From contig AP025580.1 in the NCBI GenBank assembly GCA_022846035.1, positions 992,001 to 1,056,000 on the forward strand: a stretch of 64,000 bases of DNA, in the 5' to 3' direction. This stretch comes from Christensenellaceae bacterium (GTDB lineage: Bacteria; Bacillota; Clostridia; Christensenellales; Christensenellaceae). Both the position numbers and the translations under genes were made by a program. How positions within the stretch are numbered: the first letter of the stretch is position 1; each line of letters opens with the position of its first letter. Under the pieces are notes generated by a model. That model was given only the letters and a program-made list of their open reading frames with translations. It did no database searches and was not told the DNA's origin. Below, piece after piece: positions 25,030-34,920 of the stretch.

Positions 25030-25131
25030 AATGAATAAATACTTAAAGCCTGTGTACATGCGCCGTTTAGGCATGGTCAAATCTGGTTATTGAGGTATAG
25101 ATTTAAAACCATAAGAGGGGGAGGGCAAAAA

Positions 25132-26304
25132 ATGGATAACGATGTATATTTCAATCCTACAAAGATTTTTTTTGGCAAGGGAATGGAAATGCTGGTGGGC
25201 GAGGAAATTGCTAAATACAGCCAAAAAGTGCTATTGCATTATGGAAGCGGCAGCGCGGAGCGTTCAGGGCTTTTGAGGCGGATACGAAAATCTCTCGGGG
25301 AAGCAAGCGTAACCGTTTACGAGTTGGGCGGCGTTCAGTCCAATCCTCGGCTGAGCCTGGTTTATGAGGGAATCAATATGTGCCGTAAAAATGGGATCGG
25401 CTTTATTCTTGCGGTAGGAGGCGGCAGCGTCATAGACTCTGCAAAGGCGATCGCGTGCGGCACGCCTAACAGCGACGACGTATGGGATTACTTCATGGGC
25501 AAAAAAAAGGCGCAGGCGATCCTGCCGCTGGCGACCGTACTTACCATTCCGGGGGCAGGCAGCGAGTCATCCAACGGTATGGTAATCACCAAAGAAGATA
25601 CAATGGAAAAAATGGCCTATGAGGACGAGCGTTCACGGCCTGTTTTTTCAGTGCTCAATCCAGAGCTGACATATACCGTACCGCCGTACCATACGGCGGC
25701 GGGGATCGTGGATGCTTTCGCGCATATCATGGAACGGTATTTTACCAACACCGAGGATGTGGATGTGACGGACAGGATGAGCGAGGGCGTGATGCGTTCA
25801 TTGCTGCGTTATGGCAGGACGGCGGTCACCGATCCGCAGAATTATAAAGCGCGCAGCGAAACGATGTGGGCGTGCAAAATGGCGCACGACGGAACGCTTG
25901 GGTTGGGACGCGAGGAGGACTGGGCTTCCCACATGATCGAGCACGAGTTGTCGGCAAAGTATGATATTTCTCATGGCGCGGGACTATCGGCGATTTTCCC
26001 CGCGTGGATGAAATATGTGTATCATCATAAACCGGAACGTTTTGTGCAGTTCGCGATGCGGGTATTCGACGTGGAGTATTCTTTTGCAGACCGTGACTGG
26101 ACGATCAAGGAAGGGATCAAGAGAATGATGACGTTTTTCAAAAGCCTGAATATGCCGACTTCGCTGCAGGACCTTGGCATCAACGATAAGGATGCGCTGG
26201 ACGAGATGTCTAAGCGGTGCGTCGCGCACTGCGGCGGAGTCGTGGGGCATTTTGTGGAGCTCAGCGAAGCGGATGTGAGGAACATTCTGGAGATCGCCTA
26301 CTAA
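25132..26304 (+). CDS. Iron-containing alcohol dehydrogenase (BdhA/YqhD-like)
   Basis: A 390-residue group III alcohol dehydrogenase. The coenzyme motif is FILAVGGGSVIDSAKAIA (~residues 89-106); metal ligands are expected in GIVDAFAHIMERYF (D and H, ~198-202), WASHMIEHELSAKYD (H) and ISHGAGLSAIFPAWM (H). It reduces aldehydes with NAD(P)H during fermentation; the closest-looking relatives are butanol dehydrogenase and YqhD types, and the substrate cannot be fixed. GGGGGAGGG (25117-25125) is 6 bases before ATG 25132. Monocistronic, ended by a strong terminator. Confidence 0.92.
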   Translation: MDNDVYFNPTKIFFGKGMEMLVGEEIAKYSQKVLLHYGSGSAERSGLLRRIRKSLGEASVTVYELGGVQSNPRLSLVYEGINMCRKNGIGFILAVGGGSVIDSAKAIACGTPNSDDVWDYFMGKKKAQAILPLATVLTIPGAGSESSNGMVITKEDTMEKMAYEDERSRPVFSVLNPELTYTVPPYHTAAGIVDAFAHIMERYFTNTEDVDVTDRMSEGVMRSLLRYGRTAVTDPQNYKARSETMWACKMAHDGTLGLGREEDWASHMIEHELSAKYDISHGAGLSAIFPAWMKYVYHHKPERFVQFAMRVFDVEYSFADRDWTIKEGIKRMMTFFKSLNMPTSLQDLGINDKDALDEMSKRCVAHCGGVVGHFVELSEADVRNILEIAY

Positions 26305-26316
26305 AATCAAGCAGCT

Positions 26317-26343
26317 AAGGCCGCCTTTCTGGCGGCCTTTTTT
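26317..26343 (+). terminator. Rho-independent terminator after the alcohol dehydrogenase
   Basis: AAGGCCGCC (26317-26325) pairs with GGCGGCCTT (26331-26339), loop TTTCT, then a T run. Confidence 0.93.
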
Positions 26344-26416
26344 GTTTCATGTGGGAATGGAATATGATAGAATAGAAATACGAAATACCATGCAAAGGAG
26401 ACTCGCGGGAAGCAAT

Positions 26417-27532
26417 ATGCGTTTTTTACATACATCGGACTGGCATTTGGGGTTTTCATTAAACAATATGCCGATGATCGCAGAGCAAAAGCATTTTGTC
26501 GCGCAGATCATCGAGATTGCCGAACAAGAGAAAGTGGACGCGGTGATCATATCAGGCGATATTTTCGACCATGCGGTTTCCAATCCGGATGCAATCGGCC
26601 TGTATAATGAGGCGATGACGACCCTGTGTCTGGAAAAGAAAATTCCGGTGGCAGTCTGCGCGGGCAACCACGACGGCGCCGCGCGCCTTTCTTCGTGTGC
26701 GGAACTTTTGAGCAAAGCCGGTCTTTATATAGCCGGAAGCATTAAAAACGGTATCCCGTCCATAAACATTGGAGATGCGGCATTTCATCTGCTGCCTTTT
26801 TTTTCCATCGAGGAAGTACGCTATTTATATCCGGAAGAAGAAATCAAAAGCTATGACGCGGCGATGAAAACGCTGCTCGCCCATATTCCGCGCGAAAGCG
26901 GCAGAAATATTCTGGCGGCGCATTGCTTTGTGAGTAATGCGAGGCTGGTGGAAAGCGACCGGTCGGCAATGGTTGGAGGGTCTAATATGGTCGGCGCCGA
27001 TACCTTTGATGGCTTCGATTATGTCGCGCTCGGACATCTGCACCGTGGACAGGATATTGGGGACAATATACGCTATAGCGGGTCGCCAATGAAGCTTTCG
27101 TTTTCGGAAGCGGGACATAAAAAGAGCGTAACGATTGTGGATACGCGGGATATGTCGCGCAAGGAAATGCCGTTGCATATGTTAAACGACCTGCGGACTT
27201 TAAAAGGAACATACCGTGAGATCCTTGACGGTGCGCGCAAGGATCCGCGCGCGTCCGATTATATCAAAATCGAGCTTGAGGATGAATACGCGCATATGGA
27301 GTTCCGTTATGCGCTGCAGGAATTTTATCCGCATCTTTTATCACTTACAGGAAAGGAATTCGAAAGTAAAAAAGAAAATACGCTTTCCGTAGAGCAGGCG
27401 GCCAGCCTCGATCCGCAGGAGATCATGATGCGTTTTTATGAGGAATATTCCGGCGGGGAGAAGCCAAGCGAGACACAAATCCGCTGGTTTTTGCGCGCGC
27501 TGGAAGAAAAGAAAGACGGTGATAAGCAATGA
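26417..27532 (+). CDS. sbcD: Exonuclease subunit SbcD
   Basis: A 371-residue Mre11-type nuclease subunit, which with SbcC opens hairpins and trims blocked DNA ends. Metallophosphoesterase motifs: MRFLHTSDWHLGFSL at the start, VIISGDIFDHA (~residues 45-55), VCAGNHDGAARL (~79-90), LAAHCFVSN and YVALGHLHRGQDI (~204-216). ATG 26417 fits the family start exactly (MRFLHTSDWHLG); the ribosome site GGGA is modest. It overlaps sbcC by four bases (ATGA). Confidence 0.94.
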   Translation: MRFLHTSDWHLGFSLNNMPMIAEQKHFVAQIIEIAEQEKVDAVIISGDIFDHAVSNPDAIGLYNEAMTTLCLEKKIPVAVCAGNHDGAARLSSCAELLSKAGLYIAGSIKNGIPSINIGDAAFHLLPFFSIEEVRYLYPEEEIKSYDAAMKTLLAHIPRESGRNILAAHCFVSNARLVESDRSAMVGGSNMVGADTFDGFDYVALGHLHRGQDIGDNIRYSGSPMKLSFSEAGHKKSVTIVDTRDMSRKEMPLHMLNDLRTLKGTYREILDGARKDPRASDYIKIELEDEYAHMEFRYALQEFYPHLLSLTGKEFESKKENTLSVEQAASLDPQEIMMRFYEEYSGGEKPSETQIRWFLRALEEKKDGDKQ

Positions 27533-29973
27533 CGCCGGAAATTCTGACTTTCGAAGCATTCGGGCCTTATGTAAAAAAGCAGGAAATTGATTTTTCCGTT
27601 TTTAAGAAAGCGGGTTTGTTTTTGATATACGGCAAAACGGGCGCGGGAAAAACGACTGTGCTGGACGCAATGACATACGCATTGTTCGGGGAGAGCAGCG
27701 GCGGTATGCGGGGCGACTTTTCCGCCATGCGCAGCGATTTTGCGCCGGAAGAACAAAATACGTCGGTAAGCTTTACCTTTAGCGTGCACGATAAGCGTTA
27801 CAAATTTACGCGCGGATTGCGCGTACGTACCAAACGCAATGGGGAAAAAGAACTGCAGGCATTGCAGAACGCTTTCTTTATGGATGAAAAGGGTGAATTC
27901 GTACCGTTTTTCGAGAACCCGGGTGTAAAAAATGTCCGGCAAAAGGCGGAAGAAATATTGGGGCTAACCTATGAACAGTTCAGACAGGTTATTTTACTTC
28001 CGCAGGGAAAATTCGAGGAACTGCTGGTAGCGGACTCCACGGCCAAGGAGGAGATATTGGTGACGCTCTTTAAGGCTGAAAAATGGCAGCAATGGACGGA
28101 TTGGCTGTGCGACAGGGCGGGAGACCTAAAACGCGATAAAGAGGGCAGTGAGCAGAAGATCCGCAGTATCCTGGAACAACACGGATGTAACGCTGCAGAG
28201 GATTTGAAAGCCTTATTATCGGCGACGGAGGAGCAGGAAAAGAAACTGGCAGAAAGCCGCAAGGCTTTTGACAGCGAGTTGGAAAAAGCGCGTGCGGGAT
28301 TGCAAAACGCGCAGGCGGTTCGGACGCTGTTTGACGAGCGGGAACGCGCCGTCGCCAGAAGTAAGGAGTTAAGCGGCCAAAGGGAAGCAATCCAGGAGCT
28401 GGAGCAAAGACTTATGCGGTGCGCGCAGGCAGAAGAAATCATGCCTTTGCGCACGCAGGCAGCGCGGATAAAAGTACAGCAGCAGGAATGGGAAACAAAA
28501 CAGGCGGAAACAGGGCAGGAAATCCGGAGGCTGGAAAAACATTTGCATGAATCCGTGCAGGCGCTTGATACGATTGCGCGGTCTATTGAGGAAGAACAGG
28601 AAACGCTCCTGCGCAAAACAAAGGAATTGAACGATACGCGCCGGATGAAAGAAGAAGAGCATGCGGCTGCTGTAAAGGCATATATGCAGGACGCCGCCTT
28701 TGCGCTTTCGGAGGGATTGGAGGAAGGGCAGCCGTGTCCTGTGTGCGGAAGCGCGCATCATCCGCAGATGGCGCAGTATGCCGGCCACAAGGTTACAATC
28801 GAACAGGTTAATGCGTTGGAGCGAGAGGAAAAGCGTATCGAAAAGCAGATCGCGGCATGCGAAAAGGAAAGATTGCTTCTGGGGCACATGCGGGAAGAAT
28901 GTGAAACGGGACTTGCCAAATATCGGACGGAGAACATCGAAAAGGCTGGCCGGACGGCGGTCGATAAAAGCAGTTTACAGGAATGGATCCGCAGAGCGGA
29001 CGGCGCTTTTCAGGCTATGCAGGCGGCAAAAACTGCATATGGATTTACCAAAAAGGAAGCCGAAAAACAAAGCGCAGCGTTTGCCGAAGCCATGGAGACA
29101 TTTAAAACAGCATGCCTTGAGAGGGGCTTTTATACAGACGAACAATTCAGAGCGGGCTATATGGACGAGGGGGAAAAAGAGGCGGCGCGCCTGAAAATAC
29201 AGGATTTCAGCGTGCAAACAAAAATAACGGAACAGACCCTTGAAACGCTTAGCGCAAAGCTAAAGGGAAGCGAGCCGCCGGATACAGGGAACCTGCAAAA
29301 AGAGGTCAAGGCAAAGGAAACCCAAAGGCAGGAGATCGAAACGCGCTGGGCGGGCGTCAAGGCAAAAAGCGATCTGTTGCGGGAATCGCTTGCCAGGATG
29401 GCGGATGAGCAAAAAAAGCTGGCAAAAAAAACAGAAGACTATTTAGAACTGGATATTTTTGCAAAACTTCTGCGCGGAGATAAGGGCGTCGGGCTGAAGC
29501 GTTATGTTTTGGGCGTGATGCTTTCGGCGATTACTCAGCAAGCGAATATCCTGCTGAAAAAGGTACATGACGGACGATACCAGCTTTATCGCAGTTCGGA
29601 GGGGCAGGGACGCGCCCGCAAGGTTGGACTCGATCTGGAAGTGTTCGATGCGTTTTCCGGAGAGAAGAGGAGCGTGAAAAGCCTTTCCGGCGGGGAAAAA
29701 TTCCTGGTGGCGCTGGCATTGTCGCTGGGGCTTTCGGCTGTTGTGCAGGCGCAGAGCGGCGGGATACGGATAGACGCGATGTTTGTGGATGAAGGTTTTG
29801 GGTCGCTGGATCCTTCGTCGATCGAGAATGCGCTGGATATTCTGGCGAGCATACGCGGCGGGCAGAGGCTGGTGGGGATCATTTCGCACGTGCAGCTTTT
29901 AAAAGAAAATATAGAGGCTTCCATCGAGGTGAGGAAAGAACGGGCAGGCAGCGAGATTGTTGTCAATATATAG
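27529..29973 (+). CDS. sbcC: Exonuclease subunit SbcC
   Basis: An 814-residue Rad50-type SMC ATPase. Walker A is IYGKTGAGKTTVLDAMTYAL (~residues 35-54), then two long coiled-coil arms (~170-395 and ~430-640) joined by a zinc hook CPVC (403-406), then the signature SLSGGEKFLVALAL (~718) and Walker B DAMFVDEGFGSLDPSS. The coiled coil is shorter than in the ~1050-residue E. coli protein. It forms the SbcCD nuclease with the preceding gene, to which it is translationally coupled. Confidence 0.94.
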   Translation: MTPEILTFEAFGPYVKKQEIDFSVFKKAGLFLIYGKTGAGKTTVLDAMTYALFGESSGGMRGDFSAMRSDFAPEEQNTSVSFTFSVHDKRYKFTRGLRVRTKRNGEKELQALQNAFFMDEKGEFVPFFENPGVKNVRQKAEEILGLTYEQFRQVILLPQGKFEELLVADSTAKEEILVTLFKAEKWQQWTDWLCDRAGDLKRDKEGSEQKIRSILEQHGCNAAEDLKALLSATEEQEKKLAESRKAFDSELEKARAGLQNAQAVRTLFDERERAVARSKELSGQREAIQELEQRLMRCAQAEEIMPLRTQAARIKVQQQEWETKQAETGQEIRRLEKHLHESVQALDTIARSIEEEQETLLRKTKELNDTRRMKEEEHAAAVKAYMQDAAFALSEGLEEGQPCPVCGSAHHPQMAQYAGHKVTIEQVNALEREEKRIEKQIAACEKERLLLGHMREECETGLAKYRTENIEKAGRTAVDKSSLQEWIRRADGAFQAMQAAKTAYGFTKKEAEKQSAAFAEAMETFKTACLERGFYTDEQFRAGYMDEGEKEAARLKIQDFSVQTKITEQTLETLSAKLKGSEPPDTGNLQKEVKAKETQRQEIETRWAGVKAKSDLLRESLARMADEQKKLAKKTEDYLELDIFAKLLRGDKGVGLKRYVLGVMLSAITQQANILLKKVHDGRYQLYRSSEGQGRARKVGLDLEVFDAFSGEKRSVKSLSGGEKFLVALALSLGLSAVVQAQSGGIRIDAMFVDEGFGSLDPSSIENALDILASIRGGQRLVGIISHVQLLKENIEASIEVRKERAGSEIVVNI

Positions 29974-29986
29974 CGCGAAATTGTTA

Positions 29987-30016
29987 TTGAAACACATGGG
30001 AGCATGGGAGTATAAT
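29987..30016 (+). promoter_or_regulatory. Promoter of the acidic DUF protein gene
   Basis: TTGAAA (29987-29992), 18-bp spacer, TATAAT (30011-30016). Confidence 0.6.
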
Positions 30017-30045
30017 ATCGTTAAAACGAATGGGGGAGAAGCAGA

Positions 30046-30477
30046 ATGGCATTTGATAAGATGGACTGGCATGCGAACAATTTTCCGGACAGTATCGCAT
30101 ATGAATGCGCGGGAACCCACATTGGAATGTACCTCGCATGGTTGATTGAAAACGACATGATCGAGGAAGAATGGTTTGAAGAATTTGACGCGGAGATGGA
30201 TAAGGTCAAAAACCGTGAAATGACGGGGCGGGACCTTTTGATAGAGTGCTTCGACGAGAGCCTGATCGAAGATATGATGACGGACGAAGCGTTGGAATTT
30301 ACCGCCGATTATTACGATTCCCAGTATATTGACGATTACGGGGATGTGCTGGGGGAAGACGACGCCGATTCCGAATTCGCTGTCTATCTGCACGATGATA
30401 CATGGGAGAATTACGACCGTGTGGAGCCTGTTATCAGCGCCAAGTTTGAAAAGTGGAAGAACAAACAGTTTGATTAA
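30046..30477 (+). CDS. Small acidic protein, DUF7832-like
   Basis: A 143-residue soluble, very acidic protein. The N-terminal pattern (DWHANNFPDS, then AGTHIGMYLAWLIEND) and the C-terminal DDTWENYDRVEPVISAKFEK recall an uncharacterised family that, from memory, is now called DUF7832; some members seem to occur near secreted-toxin immunity genes, but I cannot check that here. No catalytic motif or signal is visible. GGGGGAG precedes ATG, and it has its own promoter. It is convergent with the U32 peptidase gene, only 3 bases apart with no terminator between. Confidence 0.75.
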   Translation: MAFDKMDWHANNFPDSIAYECAGTHIGMYLAWLIENDMIEEEWFEEFDAEMDKVKNREMTGRDLLIECFDESLIEDMMTDEALEFTADYYDSQYIDDYGDVLGEDDADSEFAVYLHDDTWENYDRVEPVISAKFEKWKNKQFD

Positions 30478-30480
30478 AGT

Positions 30481-32178
30481 CTATCTTACGCCGCGCAGGA
30501 AGTGACCGCGCGTAAAGTCTCCGTCTGGCTTAGCGGGCGCGCCCTGCATGGCCTTGCGGTAGCAAAGCGTGACGCGTGCGCATTCAGAGGGAGGCTCGGT
30601 GGTGAATTGCAGGCGCAGGACGTCGGCGCTGACCTGCTCTAACTTGTCGGCCATAAAAAGGGGCAGGGAATTCAATATGGAGATACAGCAACCAAAGCCG
30701 GCTTTGACAAGGGGAAAGGATTTCCCCTTGCGGTCGGTAAGGCATACGGTGCCATCCGCATGGCATCTTTTTTTATCGCATTTTAAAGGGCAGTGTATCG
30801 TCGTCATCAGCGGCAGACGGCCGTAGACGATCGCTTCTATAGGCAGGATACCCGTAAGGTCGCGTATCTGCGCCAGATTTAGTTCTGCGCTTACGGTGGC
30901 GCGCTCATATCCCAGCTCGCGCAAAGCGCGCAGCGTCTCGCTGTTCATCACATTGAAAGACACATCGGCGATTTTGTGCTCCGCATTGGTGTTTGTAAGG
31001 GTGGCAAACATCTCGCCGTCGAAGCATTCAGGGATGGCGGATACTTCGGCGCGGTCGATCAATGGATGTACGCCGACACATTTCTTTTGCAGCGTATGCG
31101 CCTGCCGGACGATGTCAGGGGCCCATTCCGCTAAGACGGGAACATACAGAATATCGACATCTTTTAAAACGGACAAAGCCTGTTTTTTATTCATAACCTG
31201 TGCTGCAAGCTGCTTTGGTTTCCGCTTCTTGCCCTTTTTGAGAGGAATATACGCATCAAAGGAAAAGGAGCGTCCGGATGAAGCGGGCGGTGAGGCTTCT
31301 TGCGGCCGCGCGGCGGGCAAAGCGGGCATTTCAGGCATTTTGACGCTGAATGGCCGCGTGGTAAATCCCCGCCGGCTAAAGGCCTGCAAAAGCTCGTTTT
31401 TGTCCTTTTTGGTAACCTGCCCGCCATCTAAAGCCTTGCGGTAAATACGTGTGACGGTAGCGACATATTGCGCGGGCTTCATGCGCCCCTCAATTTTAAT
31501 GCTGGCGATACCGGCGTCTTTGATATTCTGAATATAATCAATCAGGCAAAGATCCTTGGGACTTAGCAAGCGTCCGGATTTTTTGCCTAAGCGGTAATCT
31601 AATCTGCATGGCTGAGCGCACAGTCCGCGGTTGGCGCTGCGGCCGCCGAAAATACTGCTCATCAGGCATTGGCCCGAATAACATACGCATAAGGCGCCGT
31701 GCACGAAAATTTCAAGTTCCGCGCCGGTCCGCTTCCGAATATTGTAAATTTCATCAAAGGAAAGCTCGCGGGAGAGAATCACACGTTCAAAGCCGAGGCC
31801 GGTAAGCGCGCGTACGCCCTGCGCGCTGTAAACGGTCATCTGTGTGCTCGCGTGGAGCGGCACGCCAGGACACAGACGCTTCAGCAGTGTAGCGCACCCC
31901 AGGTCCTGGACGATAAATGCGTCGATACCGGCGAGGGCGGCCTTTTGGGCCGTTTCGAGCCAGGAAGCAATTTCACGGTCGCGTACCAGCGTATTGAGGG
32001 CAAGGTACAGCTTAACATCCGACGCGTGCGCAAAGGACACCGCCTGCGCAATATCGCCGAAGTTTTCGGCAAGGTTACGCGCGCTGAAATTGTGTGCGCC
32101 GATATACACCGCATCCGCGCCGTTTTCAACGGCTGCTTTTAAACTTTCAAACCCGCCTGCGGGCGCTAATAATTCCAT
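30481..32178 (-). CDS. U32 family peptidase/RNA hydroxylation-type protein
   Basis: A 565-residue U32 protein. It begins MELLAPAGGFESLKAAVENG and has the Fe-S/active-site region CYSGQCLMSSIFGGRSANRG followed by LCAQPCRLDY (~residues 165-195) and SIKIEGRMK. A second, weaker barrel-like half (~330-565) has further cysteines (HCPLKCDKKRCH). E. coli relatives TrhP and RlhA hydroxylate tRNA or 23S rRNA using prephenate; older annotations call the family collagenase-like peptidase. ATG 32178 matches the family start but lacks a Shine-Dalgarno sequence; TATAAT ends 6 bases before it. Confidence 0.88.
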   Translation of the reverse strand: MELLAPAGGFESLKAAVENGADAVYIGAHNFSARNLAENFGDIAQAVSFAHASDVKLYLALNTLVRDREIASWLETAQKAALAGIDAFIVQDLGCATLLKRLCPGVPLHASTQMTVYSAQGVRALTGLGFERVILSRELSFDEIYNIRKRTGAELEIFVHGALCVCYSGQCLMSSIFGGRSANRGLCAQPCRLDYRLGKKSGRLLSPKDLCLIDYIQNIKDAGIASIKIEGRMKPAQYVATVTRIYRKALDGGQVTKKDKNELLQAFSRRGFTTRPFSVKMPEMPALPAARPQEASPPASSGRSFSFDAYIPLKKGKKRKPKQLAAQVMNKKQALSVLKDVDILYVPVLAEWAPDIVRQAHTLQKKCVGVHPLIDRAEVSAIPECFDGEMFATLTNTNAEHKIADVSFNVMNSETLRALRELGYERATVSAELNLAQIRDLTGILPIEAIVYGRLPLMTTIHCPLKCDKKRCHADGTVCLTDRKGKSFPLVKAGFGCCISILNSLPLFMADKLEQVSADVLRLQFTTEPPSECARVTLCYRKAMQGAPAKPDGDFTRGHFLRGVR

Positions 32179-32184
32179 AAGGAT

Positions 32185-32190
32185 ATTATA
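32185..32190 (-). promoter_or_regulatory. -10 box of the U32 gene, possibly leaderless
   Basis: A perfect minus-strand TATAAT (complement ATTATA at 32185-32190) with only six bases between it and the ATG. No good -35 is at 17 bp; a TTGACA is present but only 8 bp upstream. Confidence 0.4.
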
Positions 32191-32215
32191 CAACAGGTTG
32201 TCAACAGCGCGCGCC

Positions 32216-32244
32216 TTGATTTCGCGCGTATTTTGATATATAAT
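32216..32244 (+). promoter_or_regulatory. typA promoter
   Basis: TTGATT (32216-32221), 17-bp spacer, TATAAT (32239-32244). Confidence 0.75.
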
Positions 32245-32280
32245 AAATTGTTTTTTGAAAGTAAAGGAGAATAGATAAAG

Positions 32281-34095
32281 TTGGTAAGAGAAGATTTAAG
32301 AAATATTGCGATTATCGCACACGTAGACCACGGCAAGACGACGCTTGTGGACGAAATGCTTAAGCAGGGCGGAAGCTTCCGCGATAATCAGGTGGTGGCG
32401 GACAGAGTCATGGATTCCGGCGACCTCGAACGGGAACGCGGAATCACGATCCTCGCCAAAAATACCGCTACCTATTATAATAATGTCAAAATCAACATTG
32501 TGGATACGCCGGGACATGCGGACTTCGGCGGCGAAGTGGAACGCGTCCTGAAGATGGTAAACGGCGTTGTACTGTTGGTGGATTCTTTCGAAGGGCCTAT
32601 GCCGCAGACGCGTTTTGTTTTGCAGAAAGCGTTGGAGCTCAATCACCGCGTAATCATTGTCGTAAACAAAATGGACAGGCCGGACGCGCGCCTCAACGAC
32701 GTAGGGGACGAGGTGCTGGAATTATTGCTGGAGCTGGACGCGACGGATGAGCAGCTTGACAGCCCCATCGTTTATTGCTCGGGCAGGGAGGGCACGGCGA
32801 CGATGGACCCCAACCAGCCGGGAACGGATTTAAAGCCGCTTTTTGATACGATTTTAAGTTATATACCGGCGCCGCAGGGCGACGAGAACGCGCCCTTGCA
32901 AATGCTGGTTTCCTCCATTGATTACAATGAATATGTCGGTAGGATCGCGGTCGGGCGGATCGAGCGTGGGGAGATCAGGCAGGGTCAGGAGGTTTCCCTG
33001 TGCGATTACCACGCGGAGGATTTGTGCGCGAACGGTAAGGTAACGGCGATCTATCAATATGACGGACTCAAACGGGTGCCGGTCCAAAGCGCAAAGGCAG
33101 GGGATATTGTTGCGTTTTCGGGCCTTGAAAACGTGAACATTGGAAATACGGTGTGCGCGCAATACGAATTCGAACCGATCCCCTTTGTAAAAATTTCCGA
33201 GCCGACAGTGGAAATGACGTTTTCCGTCAATGACAGCCCCTTTGCAGGACGCGACGGGAAGTTTGTCACCTCGCGGCATTTGCGCGACAGGCTGATGAGC
33301 GAACTGAGAAAGGATGTATCGCTTGCCGTGCACGAGACGGACAGCGCGGAATCTTTCCGTGTGCTGGGGCGCGGGGAAATGCATCTTTCAATCCTGATCG
33401 AAACCATGCGTCGGGAGGGTTATGAATTCCAGGTGGGCGCGCCCAAGGTGCTTTACAAAACCATCGACGGCCATATGTGCGAGCCGATTGAACGCCTGCT
33501 GGTGGATGTTCCCGCCGAAAGCGTGGGCAGCGTGATCGAAAAACTGGGATCCCGAAAATCGGAGATGGTACACATGACGCCGCAAGGCGAGCGTATGCGG
33601 ATTGAGTTTAAGATTCCGGCGCGCGGTTTATTTGGGTATCGCGGCGAATTCTTGACGGATACGCGCGGCGAGGGTATCCTCAACACTGTTTTCGACGGTT
33701 ACGAGCCGTATAAAGGCGATATTGAGAAACGCACTTTGGGTTCGCTGATCGCTTTTGAGACAGGGGAATCCATTACTTACGGCCTGTATAACGCGCAGGA
33801 ACGCGGCACGCTGTTTATTGGCGCGGGCGTACCGGTTTACATGGGCATGGTGGTCGGGTATTCGCCTAAAAACGAGGACTTGGTGGTCAACGTTTGCAAG
33901 AAAAAGCACGCATCCAACGTTCGGGCGTCCGGCAGCGACGACGCGCTTCGGCTTATCCCGCCGAAGAATATGAGCCTCGAAGAAATGCTGGAATTTTTAG
34001 GGGATGACGAGCTGCTCGAAGTAACGCCGAACAATTTGAGAATCAGAAAGAGGGTATTAGACCATCAGCAGCGTATGAAGTCTAACAAAAAGTAA
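32281..34095 (+). CDS. typA: Ribosome-associated GTPase TypA/BipA
   Basis: A 604-residue translational GTPase that binds the ribosome at the EF-G site and supports 50S assembly under stress or cold. G1 is [16 protein letters not shown] (~residues 11-26), then switch motif [12 protein letters not shown]3 [14 protein letters not shown] (~75-88), G4 [10 protein letters not shown] (~125-134); EF-G-like domains III and V and the C-terminal BipA domain follow. The start is TTG at 32281 with AAAGGAG about 11 bases upstream. A methyltransferase gene follows after a single base. Confidence 0.95.
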   Translation: MVREDLRNIAIIAHVDHGKTTLVDEMLKQGGSFRDNQVVADRVMDSGDLERERGITILAKNTATYYNNVKINIVDTPGHADFGGEVERVLKMVNGVVLLVDSFEGPMPQTRFVLQKALELNHRVIIVVNKMDRPDARLNDVGDEVLELLLELDATDEQLDSPIVYCSGREGTATMDPNQPGTDLKPLFDTILSYIPAPQGDENAPLQMLVSSIDYNEYVGRIAVGRIERGEIRQGQEVSLCDYHAEDLCANGKVTAIYQYDGLKRVPVQSAKAGDIVAFSGLENVNIGNTVCAQYEFEPIPFVKISEPTVEMTFSVNDSPFAGRDGKFVTSRHLRDRLMSELRKDVSLAVHETDSAESFRVLGRGEMHLSILIETMRREGYEFQVGAPKVLYKTIDGHMCEPIERLLVDVPAESVGSVIEKLGSRKSEMVHMTPQGERMRIEFKIPARGLFGYRGEFLTDTRGEGILNTVFDGYEPYKGDIEKRTLGSLIAFETGESITYGLYNAQERGTLFIGAGVPVYMGMVVGYSPKNEDLVVNVCKKKHASNVRASGSDDALRLIPPKNMSLEEMLEFLGDDELLEVTPNNLRIRKRVLDHQQRMKSNKK

Positions 34096-34096
34096 A

Positions 34097-34726
34097 ATGG
34101 GAATCACAAAAAAGGTACTGGAAAATTGTAAACGGCCACAGGGAATGGTCGGCAGACAGACGATCAAGCGAATGAACAAAAGTCATGCGGAATTGACGGC
34201 GTGGGGGTTTTCCCAGATCAGTATCGGGCAAGGCGATACCGTTTTGGACGTTGGCTGCGGCGGGGGAAAAGCGCTGAAGCTGCTTTCTTCAAAAGCGCCG
34301 CGCGGCCGCCTTTACGGCATCGATTATTCCGAGACATCCGTTTCCTGCGCCGTCAGGGAAAATAAGGGAGATGTAAAGGCCGGAAAAATGAAGATCGTGC
34401 ATGGCAGCGTTTCCGATATGCCGTTTGAAAACGATTTTTTCGATGTGGTTACGTCGGTGGAGAGCTATTATTTTTGGCCGGATTTGCAGCATGACCTTAG
34501 GGAAGTGCTGCGGGTATTAAAGCCGGACGGCGTTTTTTTGATTGTGGCCGAGATGTACGACCACGAGGAGCAAAGCGAAAAGGACAAGCAGATCGTGGAA
34601 ATACTGAAAATGCATAACAATACGCCGGAAGAGTTTTATGATATGCTGGGCAAGGCTGGCTACCGGAATGTGGATGTCCGGGAGAATAAAGAGCGCGGAT
34701 GGATTTGCACCCTGGGTATTAAATAA
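34097..34726 (+). CDS. Class I SAM-dependent methyltransferase
   Basis: A 209-residue methyltransferase with a clear SAM site: TVLDVGCGGGKALKLLS (motif I, ~residues 48-64), GRLYGIDYSE (~71-80), and GSVSDMPFENDFFDVVTSVE (~104-123). It resembles UbiE/Methyltransf_11 types acting on small molecules; the substrate is unknown. It starts one base after typA, with no ribosome site of its own, so translation probably depends on coupling. About 195 bases without a gene follow; they hold the next promoter. Confidence 0.82.
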   Translation: MGITKKVLENCKRPQGMVGRQTIKRMNKSHAELTAWGFSQISIGQGDTVLDVGCGGGKALKLLSSKAPRGRLYGIDYSETSVSCAVRENKGDVKAGKMKIVHGSVSDMPFENDFFDVVTSVESYYFWPDLQHDLREVLRVLKPDGVFLIVAEMYDHEEQSEKDKQIVEILKMHNNTPEEFYDMLGKAGYRNVDVRENKERGWICTLGIK

Positions 34727-34838
34727 AGGACAAAAACGGTATAAGCGCCATGTTTCAGGATGTCCGCTGCTTTCGCATCACCGGCAGAACAGCATGAAAC
34801 CAAGAAATAAAATTTATCTAAAAAAACAGGAAAGCGGT

Positions 34839-34866
34839 TTGAAAAAACAGGATTAGGTGATATACT
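34839..34866 (+). promoter_or_regulatory. Promoter of the decarboxylase beta-subunit operon
   Basis: TTGAAA (34839-34844), 16-bp spacer, TATACT (34861-34866). Confidence 0.6.
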
Positions 34867-34920
34867 GATAACGGTATTTTTTACTTCATATTTACTACAG
34901 TAGGTTTAAAGGAGCATTCA

